Origin: an uncultured Prevotella sp.
GTDB taxonomy: Bacteria; Bacteroidota; Bacteroidia; Bacteroidales; Bacteroidaceae
Direction: 5' to 3'
DNA: 16,260 nt
NCBI GenBank assembly: GCA_905210845.1
Contig: CAJLYG010000053.1
Coordinates: 1 to 16,260, forward strand
Each line of letters starts with the position of its first letter. Position 1 is the first letter of the stretch. Shown here piece by piece: positions 1 through 7,921 of this stretch. The notes beneath the pieces are model-generated. The model saw only the letters and a list, made by a program, of their open reading frames with translations, searched no databases and was not told the DNA's origin. Both the position numbers and the translations under genes were made by a program.

Positions 1-1595
1 TCAATATGGTGCCCGAAGTGATTTCCCATTTCATGTTTTTTCTTGTCGTAGACCTGCATGGAGATATACTCGTCGCGGCGTTTGTCGCAGGGCGTGAGTC
101 CCTGGTTCATGGCTTCGGTATAGACAAAGAGCTTGAAGGTAGATCCGGGCTGGCGTTCAGCGGTTACCTTGTCATATTTCCAGGTGTTGAAGTCAATGTC
201 TCCTACCCAAGCCTTGACATATCCAGTTTGGGGTTCCATGGCTACCATGGCACAGTGCATAAAATGGACCATATACCGAATGGAATCCATCGACGACATT
301 TCCTTCTCAATGGTTCCCTTTTCGTAGTCGAAGAGCTTCACCTTGTGAGGCAAGTTCAAATAATAGTTGATGGAATCCGGATCATTTGGGTATTTGGCAA
401 GCAAAGCCTTGTAGAAAGGCTGGCGTTGGGCAATGCCTTCGATGAAGTTGGGGATCACCTGACCGTTCTCGTCGATCCATGGATCATTGTTCCCCCAATG
501 GTTCTTGAAATTGCGCTGTACCACTTTCATTTGCTTGATGGCAGCTTGCTCTGCATATTTCTGCATGCGGGTGTCGATCGTCGTATAGATCTTCAGTCCA
601 CTGCTATAGAGGTCGTATCCATTGTCGTGGCACCAGTCTTTCAGGTAGTCAGCCACTGCTTCACGGAAGTATTTCGCCTGGCCGTCGTAGTTGGTCTCTA
701 CGCTATAGCTCAGCTTGATGGGTAGCTGACTGTAGTTATTATATTCTTCTTCGGTCAGGTCTCCATGAGTCACCATATTGCTCAGGACGACATTGCGGCG
801 TCGCAAACTGTTCTGAGGATTGGTACGCGGATTGTACATGGTAGTTGCTTTGAGCATGCCTACTAAGACGGCAGCCTGATCGGTTGTCAGATTCTTAGGA
901 TCTGTATTGAAATAAGTCTTTGCTGCAGTCTTGATGCCATAGGCATTGGAGCCAAAGTCAACGGTATTGGCATACATCGTGATGATCTCCTTTTTGTCGA
1001 AGACGGTCTCCAGTTTGGTACCGATGATCCACTCCTTGCTCTTCATGATGATAATGCGCAGTCCGGGGATCTTGCCCAACAGACCTGTGGAATATTGTGT
1101 GCGGACGCGGAACATGTTCTTTGCCAACTGCTGGGTGATGGTTGACGCTCCACGCGCATCATGGTGAAGAAGTGCATCTTTGGCTGCGGCGAAAAGACCG
1201 ATCGGGTCGACAACAAAACCACGTGGGCGTTTGTAATACCGCTCATCCTCCGTATCCACGAGGGCTTTCCAGAATGCTGGCGCAACTTCTTCATATTTGA
1301 CAGGAGTCCTGTTCTCATTGAAATATTTGCCAATCAGTACCCCGTCGGCACTATAGATTTCCGATGCCTCGCTTGTCTGTGGATCCATGATGCCAGAGAA
1401 ATATCCCGGGCTTTTCCCGAAAAGCCACAGGAAGTTGATGTCAACGGCTCCTAAATAGAGGAAAAACGCAACTATGCATGAGACGATGGCAACCAGTGTC
1501 TTCGTATACCATGCTTTTCCTTTGTACAGACTCTTGTACCAAGGCCAGAAAGCCTTGATCTTAAGCCAGCACCAACTGAAAAATCTTTTAATCAT
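1..1595 (-). CDS. Class A penicillin-binding protein (PBP1A-like transglycosylase/transpeptidase), C-terminus cut off by window edge
   Basis: This is a bifunctional peptidoglycan synthase. A family-51 glycosyltransferase domain polymerises lipid II and a transpeptidase domain cross-links the stem peptides. The ATG at 1595 opens 531 codons that run off the left edge, so the last part of the transpeptidase domain is missing. A short basic cytoplasmic N-terminus is followed by one membrane anchor (about residues 32-50). The glycosyltransferase domain begins near residue 75, with catalytic Glu116 in TEDERYY, RGASTITQQLAKN at 148-160 and KSKEW further on. The transpeptidase active-site motif GSTFKL places the nucleophile at Ser485. 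Motif 1 is unusual: the family pattern EDxxFxxHxG reads EDERYYKRPRG, with extra residues before DPIG. The gene follows miaA after 44 bases and has its own promoter-like element in that gap. The frame was checked by hand at the N-terminus, the glycosyltransferase motifs and the active serine, with no frameshift there. The family is secure; the name mrcA would be by analogy only. Confidence 0.93.
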   Translation of the reverse strand, partial: MIKRFFSWCWLKIKAFWPWYKSLYKGKAWYTKTLVAIVSCIVAFFLYLGAVDINFLWLFGKSPGYFSGIMDPQTSEASEIYSADGVLIGKYFNENRTPVKYEEVAPAFWKALVDTEDERYYKRPRGFVVDPIGLFAAAKDALLHHDARGASTITQQLAKNMFRVRTQYSTGLLGKIPGLRIIIMKSKEWIIGTKLETVFDKKEIITMYANTVDFGSNAYGIKTAAKTYFNTDPKNLTTDQAAVLVGMLKATTMYNPRTNPQNSLRRRNVVLSNMVTHGDLTEEEYNNYSQLPIKLSYSVETNYDGQAKYFREAVADYLKDWCHDNGYDLYSSGLKIYTTIDTRMQKYAEQAAIKQMKVVQRNFKNHWGNNDPWIDENGQVIPNFIEGIAQRQPFYKALLAKYPNDPDSINYYLNLPHKVKLFDYEKGTIEKEMSSMDSIRYMVHFMHCAMVAMEPQTGYVKAWVGDIDFNTWKYDKVTAERQPGSTFKLFVYTEAMNQGLTPCDKRRDEYISMQVYDKKKHEMGNHFGHHI

Positions 1596-1615
1596 AGTTA
1601 GAACAAATTATGTTG

Positions 1616-1623
1616 CAAAGATA
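1616..1623 (-). promoter_or_regulatory. Probable -7 element of a Bacteroidetes promoter for the PBP gene
   Basis: In the 44-base gap between miaA and the PBP gene the minus strand reads TATCTTTGCA, matching the Bacteroidetes -7 consensus TAnnTTTG. Transcription would start roughly 7 bases further on, giving a short leader to the ATG at 1595. No clear -33 TTTG is seen at the expected distance; the nearest candidate is TTTA, 17 bases upstream. The call rests on the -7 match alone. Confidence 0.45.
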
Positions 1624-1639
1624 ATAATTTTGACTCTAT

Positions 1640-2536
1640 CTAAATCGAATCGGTGATGTAATTTATGATTTCTTCAATATTGTCTGGATGGAACCAATGG
1701 GTTTGACTGTCTTTCTTAAACCAGGTGAGCTGTTTCCGGCAATATCGCCTCGTGTTAGATTGTATTTTATAGATGGCTTCCTCCCGGGTGATATTACCGT
1801 CAAAATAGTCGAACAATTCTTTGTAACCTACTGTGTTTAAGGCGTTCAGCCCTTTATATGGATAGACTTTCCTGGCTTCTTCTTCCATTCCGTCTTTCAT
1901 CATGCCCAATACCCTGGCATTGATTCTCTCGTAGAGTTCCTCCCTGGGGCGGTTCAGTCCGATCTTAATGATCCTGAAGGGGCGTTCCTTGGTGCTGTTC
2001 GTGCGGAAAGACGTATAGGTCTTGCCGGTCATGTGGCATATTTCCAAGGCATGAACGACACGTCTGGGATTGTTCTTGTCAACGATTTCCCAATATTCTG
2101 GATCCAGTTGGTGGAGCTCTTCTACAAGGGCTGGCAACCCCTCTTGTGCCAACCGTTCTTTCATTCTTGTTCGTGTTCCCTCGTCAACAGTCGGAATGTC
2201 ATCGATTCCCTTGCAGACGGCATCTATATACATCATGCTGCCTCCTGAAAGGAGGGCAATGTGATGCTTCTTAAAAAGACGGTCAAGGAGGGAGAGCACG
2301 TCTTGCTCGTACATGGAGGCACTATAATAGTCCTGGATATGGTGGTTACCAACAAAAAAATGCTTTACCCGCTGTTGTTGCTCGGCGGTAGGCGCCGCGG
2401 TCCCAATGGGCAATTCCTCAAAGATTTGCCGGGAATCGGCATTGATGATGGGAATGAGGAAATGCTGGGCGATGGTCAGGCAAAGTTCTGTCTTGCCGAC
2501 ACCCGTCGGACCGATGACAACGAGTAAAGTATTCAA
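1640..2536 (-). CDS. miaA: tRNA dimethylallyltransferase (tRNA isopentenyltransferase)
   Basis: MiaA transfers a dimethylallyl group from dimethylallyl diphosphate to N6 of adenosine 37 in tRNAs that read codons starting with U, improving decoding accuracy. The protein is 298 residues, normal for the family. The P-loop GPTGVGKT is at residues 9-16 and the substrate-binding motif NADSRQIFE at 32-40. [12 protein letters not shown] and the C-terminal [13 protein letters not shown] segment are also typical. The start is TTG at 2536: the next upstream in-frame codons contain no ATG or GTG, and family alignment places the initiator directly before the hydrophobic strand leading to the P-loop. The gene ends in TAG. 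It begins 29 bases after lpxA and precedes the PBP gene. The modification it makes affects suppression and readthrough at stop codons, which is relevant to the prfA amber codon in the same block. Confidence 0.96.
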   Translation of the reverse strand: MNTLLVVIGPTGVGKTELCLTIAQHFLIPIINADSRQIFEELPIGTAAPTAEQQQRVKHFFVGNHHIQDYYSASMYEQDVLSLLDRLFKKHHIALLSGGSMMYIDAVCKGIDDIPTVDEGTRTRMKERLAQEGLPALVEELHQLDPEYWEIVDKNNPRRVVHALEICHMTGKTYTSFRTNSTKERPFRIIKIGLNRPREELYERINARVLGMMKDGMEEEARKVYPYKGLNALNTVGYKELFDYFDGNITREEAIYKIQSNTRRYCRKQLTWFKKDSQTHWFHPDNIEEIINYITDSI

Positions 2537-2565
2537 TGTATCTTGGATTGTTGCATAGGGGCATC

Positions 2566-3336
2566 TTATCTGATGATGCCCCTCTTAGATGAAGACACAA
2601 AATCTATGATATATTGTATCTCTTTGGTAATCTGTAAGTTGTTCTTGATCTCTTGAATGCCTTCTGCAAGTACTCCTTTCGAGTAGAGCAGTCGGTAGGC
2701 ATTATGGATCAGTTCTATCAATTCATTGCTGAATCCATGGCGTCGAAGTCCTATGATGTTAACACCAGCATAACGGATCGGCTCTTTCCCTGCAATGATA
2801 TAGGGAGGGATATCCTGACTGAAGCGGCTTCCTCCTTGAATCATGACATAGCCTCCGACATGACAGAATTGATGGCAGAGGACGGTAGCGCTGATAATTG
2901 CGTAGTCGTCAACGGTCACCTCACCGGCAAACTTGGTCGAGTTCCCGATGATCATGTGGCTCCCAAAGAAACAATCATGAGCGATATGCATGTTTTCCAT
3001 CAGCAGATTATAGCTTCCCACTTGGGTCGTTCCCTTGGAAGCCGTTCCCCGGCTGATCGTGACATTCTCGCGGATGCTATTGAAATCCCCGATCTCACAG
3101 ATGGTATCTTCCCCTTTGAATTTCAAGTCTTGGGGTTTTGTCGCGATACTGGCACCTGGAAAGAATTCATTATGGCTGCCAATGCGTGCCCCGTAATTAA
3201 TGGTAACGCTGTTTTGGAGGACATTGTTGTCGCCCATCACTGTATTGCGGTCGATATAGCAAAATGGACCGATGATGTTGTTATCTCCGAGCTTTGCCTC
3301 TGGATGGACGAAAGCCATTGGACTTATCTGATTCAT
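2566..3336 (-). CDS. lpxA: Acyl-[ACP]-UDP-N-acetylglucosamine O-acyltransferase
   Basis: LpxA catalyses the first step of lipid A synthesis, moving a 3-hydroxyacyl chain from acyl carrier protein to the 3-OH of UDP-GlcNAc in the cytoplasm. The protein is 256 residues, close to the usual 255-265. Its first two thirds are hexapeptide repeats of the left-handed beta-helix ([LIV]GxxxxI periodicity, residues 5-170), followed by a helical C-terminal domain. The catalytic histidine is His120 in [14 protein letters not shown] (154-161) and [14 protein letters not shown] follow as in the family. The position matching E. coli Gly173, which limits acyl length there, is Arg171 here, so a different chain length is possible. 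The gene starts 4 bases after the lpxC-fabZ stop and ends in TAA, which fits translational coupling. Confidence 0.96.
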   Translation of the reverse strand: MNQISPMAFVHPEAKLGDNNIIGPFCYIDRNTVMGDNNVLQNSVTINYGARIGSHNEFFPGASIATKPQDLKFKGEDTICEIGDFNSIRENVTISRGTASKGTTQVGSYNLLMENMHIAHDCFFGSHMIIGNSTKFAGEVTVDDYAIISATVLCHQFCHVGGYVMIQGGSRFSQDIPPYIIAGKEPIRYAGVNIIGLRRHGFSNELIELIHNAYRLLYSKGVLAEGIQEIKNNLQITKEIQYIIDFVSSSKRGIIR

Positions 3337-3340
3337 ACGC

Positions 3341-4723
3341 TTACTTGTTCTTTATGATTTGTGCAGTGAAGGTGGCTTCAGAGACTACCTGGTCGCCTAC
3401 AAAGATATAGCCTTTCATGGAACTAATCCCATGACGGACGGGATGGAGCAGTTCTACTCGGAAGAGAAGGGTGTCACCCGGGACTACTTTCTTCTTGAAT
3501 TTCACCCCATCGATGGCAAGGAAATAGGTTGACCAACGCTCTGGCTCATCTAATTGGTTGAGGACGAGCAGTCCACCACACTGTGACATGGCCTCAATCT
3601 GCAGTACTCCGGGCATTACGGGCTCTTGTGGGAAGTGTCCTTGGAAGAACGGTTCATTGGCAGTGACGTTTTTCATACCTACAATACTGGTCGGACCCAA
3701 GGCAATGACTTTGTCCACTAATTGCATGGGATAGCGGTGGGGAAGCAGTTCCCGGATGCGGTTATTGTCCATGACGGGTTCCTCGTTCGGGTTATAGACT
3801 GGTGCCTGGACAGCATGCTTGCGGATCTCCCGTCGCATCAGGCGCGCGAACTTATTGTTAATGGTGTGCCCGGGACGGGTTGCAATGATACGTCCCTTGA
3901 TCGGCTTGCCGATCAATGCCATATCCCCAATGATATCTAATAGCTTATGACGGGTACATTCATTCTCCCATACTAATGGCTTATGCTGGATATAGCCTAA
4001 TTTCTTTGCATCCATGTGTGGGACTTTCAACTGGTCGGCTAATTGGTCCAGCAGTTCCTGTGAGGTCTCCCGTTCATAAATGACAATGGCATTGTCCAAG
4101 TCGCCACCCTTGATCAGGTTGGCTTGCAACAGTGGCTCGATGTCTCGTACGAAAACAAAGGTGCGCGCCGGTGCGATCTCTGTAGGGAAGTCTTCCATTT
4201 TGTCCAAAGAGGCAAACTGACTGTTGATGAACTTCGAATCGAAGGAGCACATGGCGGTCAGGCTGAATTCATCGTCAGGAAGGATCGTGATACACGAACC
4301 GGTGTCATCCTTCACTTCAATCTTGTGCCGGATGATATAATAGTCTTTCTGGGCATTCTGCTCAACGAGCCCTACCTCTTGTATTTTCTGCACGTACATT
4401 TCTGCAGAGCCGTCCAAGATCGGGAACTCAGGGCCATTCACCTGTATCAGGCAGTTGTCGACACCCATCGCATAGAGCGCAGCCATCCCATGCTCTACAG
4501 TGGATACCCTGACGTCATTCTCTGCCAATACCGTACCGCGCTGGGTCTCAACGACATGTTCTGCGATGGCAGTGATGGTGGGCTGGTCTTCTAAATCTAT
4601 GCGCTGTATTCTTAATCCTGTATTCTCTGGTGCTGGATTGAACGTAACTGTAAGGCTCAATCCTGTATGCAATCCCTTCCCAAAGAGAGAGAAACTGCCT
4701 TTTAAAGTCTTTTGCTTCGACAT
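3341..4723 (-). CDS. lpxC-fabZ: Fused UDP-3-O-acyl-N-acetylglucosamine deacetylase / 3-hydroxyacyl-ACP dehydratase
   Basis: This 460-residue protein joins two enzymes, an arrangement characteristic of Bacteroidetes. Residues 1-305 are LpxC, the zinc-dependent deacetylase that commits the cell to lipid A. Visible zinc ligands are His78 (TVEH), His259 and Asp263 (TRHKLLDIIGD), with catalytic Glu77 and general acid His286 in RPGH. Residues 318-460 are FabZ, which dehydrates 3-hydroxyacyl-ACP in fatty acid synthesis. It carries LLPHRYPMQLVD, His363 in the GHFPQEPVMPGVL segment and Glu377 in IEAMSQ. Both active sites look complete. Because LpxC and FabZ draw on the same 3-hydroxyacyl-ACP pool, the fusion fixes their ratio. 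The gene lies 7 bases after lpxD and 4 bases before lpxA. Confidence 0.98.
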   Translation of the reverse strand: MSKQKTLKGSFSLFGKGLHTGLSLTVTFNPAPENTGLRIQRIDLEDQPTITAIAEHVVETQRGTVLAENDVRVSTVEHGMAALYAMGVDNCLIQVNGPEFPILDGSAEMYVQKIQEVGLVEQNAQKDYYIIRHKIEVKDDTGSCITILPDDEFSLTAMCSFDSKFINSQFASLDKMEDFPTEIAPARTFVFVRDIEPLLQANLIKGGDLDNAIVIYERETSQELLDQLADQLKVPHMDAKKLGYIQHKPLVWENECTRHKLLDIIGDMALIGKPIKGRIIATRPGHTINNKFARLMRREIRKHAVQAPVYNPNEEPVMDNNRIRELLPHRYPMQLVDKVIALGPTSIVGMKNVTANEPFFQGHFPQEPVMPGVLQIEAMSQCGGLLVLNQLDEPERWSTYFLAIDGVKFKKKVVPGDTLLFRVELLHPVRHGISSMKGYIFVGDQVVSEATFTAQIIKNK

Positions 4724-4730
4724 ATATATC

Positions 4731-5765
4731 TTATTTCTGCTTAAGAATTTCTATTTCCTTTTTCATCTCGTTGACGGTTTTGTACATTTCGTCTAAATGC
4801 CGGAAGACCGCCGCTGACTTCATGAATCCCTTGGCATCCCATGCCGGGGAGCCTATGATAGTAGTACCAGGCTTCCTGACCGCTCCTGCGATGCCAGCTT
4901 GCGCGCCAACACTTGTCTTGTCTGCTACCTTGATGTGCCCAGCCGTTCCTACTTGCCCGCCGAACATGCACCAAGAGCCGATCTTCGTGCTCCCGGCAAT
5001 GCCGCCTTGGGCTGCCATAACGGTATTCTCGCCAATCTCGACATTGTGAGCAACCTGGATAAGGTTATCTAATTTCACTCCTTTTCGGATATAGGTGCTA
5101 CCCATCGTGGAACGGTCGATGCAAGTGTTGGCACCTATCTCTACATTGTCCTCAACGGTAACGATACCGATTTGCGGAATCTTGTCATAGCCTTCTGGGG
5201 ATGGGGCGAACCCGAACCCGTCGGCACCAATGACTGCCCCGGAATGGATAATGACATGGTTGCCGATGTGACAGTCGTGGTAGATGGATACATTGGGATA
5301 GATCAGGCAGTCATTTCCTACCTTTGCGCCATCGTAGATGGTCGTATGAGGGTAGACTTGAGAGCCTTCTCCGATCACGACATGATCACCGATATAGGCA
5401 AAGGCGCCGATATAGCAGTCCTTTCCAATCTTGGCAGACGGTGAGATGAAAGCTAAGGGATCAATACCCGTTTTCTTAGGCTTGGACGACTCATAAAGTT
5501 GCAGCAACTTGGCAACGCTTTCGTAGGCATCCTTTACCCGGATCAACGTTGCCTTGACTGGATGCTCCAGCTCTACGCGCTCATCCACGAGGACAATACT
5601 CGACTCCGTATTGTAAATATAGTGGGTATATTTCGGGTTCGAGAGGAAAGAGATGGCTCCCGGAATCCCTTCTTCTATTTTAGCAAATGTGTGGACGGTG
5701 GCGTTCTCGTCACCTTCTACTCTGCCCTGAATGAACTGGGCAATTTGTTTCGCGGTAAACTCCAT
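4731..5765 (-). CDS. lpxD: UDP-3-O-(3-hydroxyacyl)glucosamine N-acyltransferase
   Basis: LpxD adds the second 3-hydroxyacyl chain, to the 2-amino group exposed by LpxC, giving UDP-2,3-diacylglucosamine. The protein is 344 residues, typical length. Residues 1-100 form the N-terminal uridine-binding domain, residues 103-310 the hexapeptide beta-helix, and the last 24 residues ([16 protein letters not shown] and on) a helical tail that looks like a coiled coil. The catalytic histidine is His240 in [12 protein letters not shown], and GADGFGFAP (180-188) is a family signature. It is the first gene of the lpx subcluster, 48 bases downstream of the HD-domain gene, and a promoter-like element sits in that gap, so the lpx genes may be partly transcribed on their own. 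Confidence 0.97.
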   Translation of the reverse strand: MEFTAKQIAQFIQGRVEGDENATVHTFAKIEEGIPGAISFLSNPKYTHYIYNTESSIVLVDERVELEHPVKATLIRVKDAYESVAKLLQLYESSKPKKTGIDPLAFISPSAKIGKDCYIGAFAYIGDHVVIGEGSQVYPHTTIYDGAKVGNDCLIYPNVSIYHDCHIGNHVIIHSGAVIGADGFGFAPSPEGYDKIPQIGIVTVEDNVEIGANTCIDRSTMGSTYIRKGVKLDNLIQVAHNVEIGENTVMAAQGGIAGSTKIGSWCMFGGQVGTAGHIKVADKTSVGAQAGIAGAVRKPGTTIIGSPAWDAKGFMKSAAVFRHLDEMYKTVNEMKKEIEILKQK

Positions 5766-5794
5766 TTTATACCAATCTGATTGATTTAATTTTG

Positions 5795-5802
5795 CAAATA
5801 TA
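5795..5802 (-). promoter_or_regulatory. Probable -7 element of an internal promoter for the lpx genes
   Basis: The 48-base AT-rich gap upstream of lpxD reads TATATTTGCA on the minus strand, a full match to the Bacteroidetes -7 consensus TAnnTTTG. No good -33 TTTG lies about 20 bases upstream. The match, the base composition and the relatively wide gap support an internal promoter for lpxD, lpxC-fabZ and lpxA. Confidence 0.45.
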
Positions 5803-5813
5803 GCAAATTATAT

Positions 5814-7034
5814 TCAATTACGTTGATAACAGATGTAATATTTGCGAATTTTTTTGGATAATAAGGATACATTCAGGAGTTCGGAGGCTTCTGCGATGTC
5901 TTTGATGGTCCCATCTTTGTAAAGAATAGAGATGTGGTCATCATTGACGTCATACATGTCTTTTTGAATGGTATTCACGCTCATCAGGAAGCGGGCATCT
6001 TCTACGGGCACCTGATATTGCCGTGCAAGCCGTAGAAGGATCTCTTCGGTCTCTTCCGTGCTGATAGGCTCTTCTCTGACTTCTACCTTGAAAATATTCC
6101 TTTCAACTAGGTCCCGGGCCAAGGTGGAAAGGATCTTGTCTTCATTCCCCATCCATACCTTGACGCTGCTCCAGATATCATTGTCGTCTAATAGTTCATA
6201 GTTTTGGAGAGCTTCCGGATTCTCATGGAAGGACAAGGCATCGGTATCATGATAGAGGAAATAATGTAAGGGCGGGGTGGCAAAGAGTTCTTTTCCTTGC
6301 CTTGCTAACATCTTGGCACGGTTGAGCACGTTGACCAGTACTTTCTCGTATGCTACCGTAGTCTTATGGAGATACACCTGCCAGTACATCAGGCGGCGGG
6401 AGGTCAAGTAGTTCTCTATGGAATAGATGCCCTTGGATTCCACGACGAGATTGTCATCCACGACATTGAGCATCTTGATGATGCGTGCCGATCCGATATT
6501 GCCTTCCGTGACACCCGTGAAAAAGCTGTCTCTTCTCAGGTAGTCAAGACGGTCCATGTCCAACTGACTGCTGATAAGTTGGTGAAGGAACCGTTTGGGA
6601 TACTCGTCCTTGAATATCTTCATCGCCAGGTTCAACTCCCCGTTCATCTCCCGGTTGATTTGTTCCATCATCAGCAAGGATATCTCCTCGTGGGTGATAC
6701 CGCGGATCAGGGTGTTCTCCAAGACATGGGAGAAAGGCCCGTGCCCGATGTCGTGCATCAGGATGGCGGCCTGCATGGCTTCTGCCTCGCTGTCGAAGAT
6801 GAAGATGCCTTTCTGCTGCAAGGAGAGGATTGCCTCACTCATGAGGTGAAAGGCACCGAGGGAATGTTGGAACCTCGTATGCTGTGCACCGGGGTAGACG
6901 ACTGAGGCCAGTCCCAGTTGCCTGATGCGTCCCAACCTTTGCATCAAAGGGTGCTTCACGATGTTGAGCAACAGTCCCTCCGGTATCTTGATGAATCCGA
7001 ATACCGGATCGTTGATGATTTTCGAATCCTTCAT
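5814..7034 (-). CDS. HD-domain phosphohydrolase, SAMHD1/dGTPase-like (COG1078 type)
   Basis: This 406-residue protein belongs to the HD superfamily of metal-dependent phosphohydrolases, near the dNTP triphosphohydrolase and SAMHD1 group. The metal-binding set is visible: His57 in HTRFQHSLG, His94-Asp95 in LMHDIGHGPFSH and Asp161 in LDMDRLDYLRRD. SYIENY-like text (SIENYLTSRR) and MYWQVYLHKT follow, as in close bacterial relatives. The substrate cannot be read from sequence; a dNTP or other nucleotide phosphohydrolase is the reasonable inference. It sits between pyrF and lpxD, 41 bases after pyrF, so it is tied to a nucleotide-synthesis gene on one side and lipid A genes on the other. No signal peptide or membrane segment is seen, so it should be cytoplasmic. 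It ends in TGA. Confidence 0.88.
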   Translation of the reverse strand: MKDSKIINDPVFGFIKIPEGLLLNIVKHPLMQRLGRIRQLGLASVVYPGAQHTRFQHSLGAFHLMSEAILSLQQKGIFIFDSEAEAMQAAILMHDIGHGPFSHVLENTLIRGITHEEISLLMMEQINREMNGELNLAMKIFKDEYPKRFLHQLISSQLDMDRLDYLRRDSFFTGVTEGNIGSARIIKMLNVVDDNLVVESKGIYSIENYLTSRRLMYWQVYLHKTTVAYEKVLVNVLNRAKMLARQGKELFATPPLHYFLYHDTDALSFHENPEALQNYELLDDNDIWSSVKVWMGNEDKILSTLARDLVERNIFKVEVREEPISTEETEEILLRLARQYQVPVEDARFLMSVNTIQKDMYDVNDDHISILYKDGTIKDIAEASELLNVSLLSKKIRKYYICYQRN

Positions 7035-7075
7035 GTGTCCTTTTGTCTTTTGCTGGCAAGAATGGAAGGGGATGT

Positions 7076-7897
7076 TTATATCCGCTCCAGTTCCACTGCC
7101 ATCTGGCGTTGCAGTTCCTCAGCCTTTTGGGCGGCCACTTCTGCAAAGTCATCTCCATGGCTGGCATAGATGATGCCACGACTGCTGTTGACGATCAGTC
7201 CACAGTCGGCAATCATGCCGTACTTGCATACTTCCTGCAGGCTTCCGCCCTGTGCGCCCACGCCGGGCACTAATAGGAAATGATGTGGGGCGCACTTGCG
7301 GATTTCCTTGAACATCTCTCCTTGGGTAGCACCCACGACGTACATCATGTTGTCAGCGTTTCCCCATTCCTGCGATTTCTTCAGTACTTTCTCGAACAAA
7401 CGCTCGCCTTCGGCGTCTGCAGTCAATTGGAAGTCGTGAGATCCCTTATTGCTGGTCAGGGCAAGTAGGATCACCCATTTGCCAGGATAGTTGAGGAAAG
7501 GCTTGACACTGTCCTCTCCCATGTAAGGAGCGACGGTCAAAGCATCTAAGTCATATTGTTCGAAGAACGTGCGGGCATACATCGCTGATGTGTTCCCGAT
7601 GTCACCGCGCTTGGCGTCGGCAATGATGAAATGTTGGGGGTACTTTTCCTTCAGGTAGTGAATGGTCTTCTCGAATGCCATCATTCCCTTGATGCCGGAT
7701 GCCTCATAGAAAGCCAAGTTGGGCTTGTAGGCAACGCAGTAGGGGGCCGTGGCGTCGATAATGGCCTTGTTGAAAGCGAAGATAGGATCCTCCTCCTTGA
7801 GCAAGGAAGCCGGTATCTTCTGTATGTCTGTGTCAAGACCCACGCAAAGGAAACTCTTCTTGGCGAAAATCTGTCTTGTCAATTCTTCTCTTGTCAT
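7076..7897 (-). CDS. pyrF: Orotidine 5'-phosphate decarboxylase (PyrF, type 2)
   Basis: PyrF decarboxylates orotidine monophosphate to UMP, the last step of de novo pyrimidine nucleotide synthesis. The protein is 273 residues, the length of the type 2 (longer) bacterial subgroup. Substrate-contact residues are in FLCVGLDTD (16-24) and [10 protein letters not shown] (56-65). The catalytic tetrad segment is [10 protein letters not shown], with Asp94, Lys96 and Asp99. VPGVGAQGG and VNSSRGI near the C-terminus match the phosphate-binding loops. It starts 24 bases after the prfA stop and is in the same reading frame as prfA: only the UAG stop of prfA separates the two open frames. It ends in TAA, 41 bases before the HD-domain gene. 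Confidence 0.97.
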   Translation of the reverse strand: MTREELTRQIFAKKSFLCVGLDTDIQKIPASLLKEEDPIFAFNKAIIDATAPYCVAYKPNLAFYEASGIKGMMAFEKTIHYLKEKYPQHFIIADAKRGDIGNTSAMYARTFFEQYDLDALTVAPYMGEDSVKPFLNYPGKWVILLALTSNKGSHDFQLTADAEGERLFEKVLKKSQEWGNADNMMYVVGATQGEMFKEIRKCAPHHFLLVPGVGAQGGSLQEVCKYGMIADCGLIVNSSRGIIYASHGDDFAEVAAQKAEELQRQMAVELERI

Positions 7898-7921
7898 GTC
7901 GATTTTGTTTTGATATGATCC

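Noticed and set aside
1043..1333. Minus-strand open frame in another phase inside the PBP gene, suggesting a frameshift
   Set aside because: The PBP frame was read by hand through this interval with conserved motifs on both sides and no break.
2653..3357. Long plus-strand open frames opposite lpxA and other genes (also 6-725, 4124-4594, 11761-12360)
   Set aside because: They are antisense shadows of clearly conserved minus-strand genes and match no protein family.
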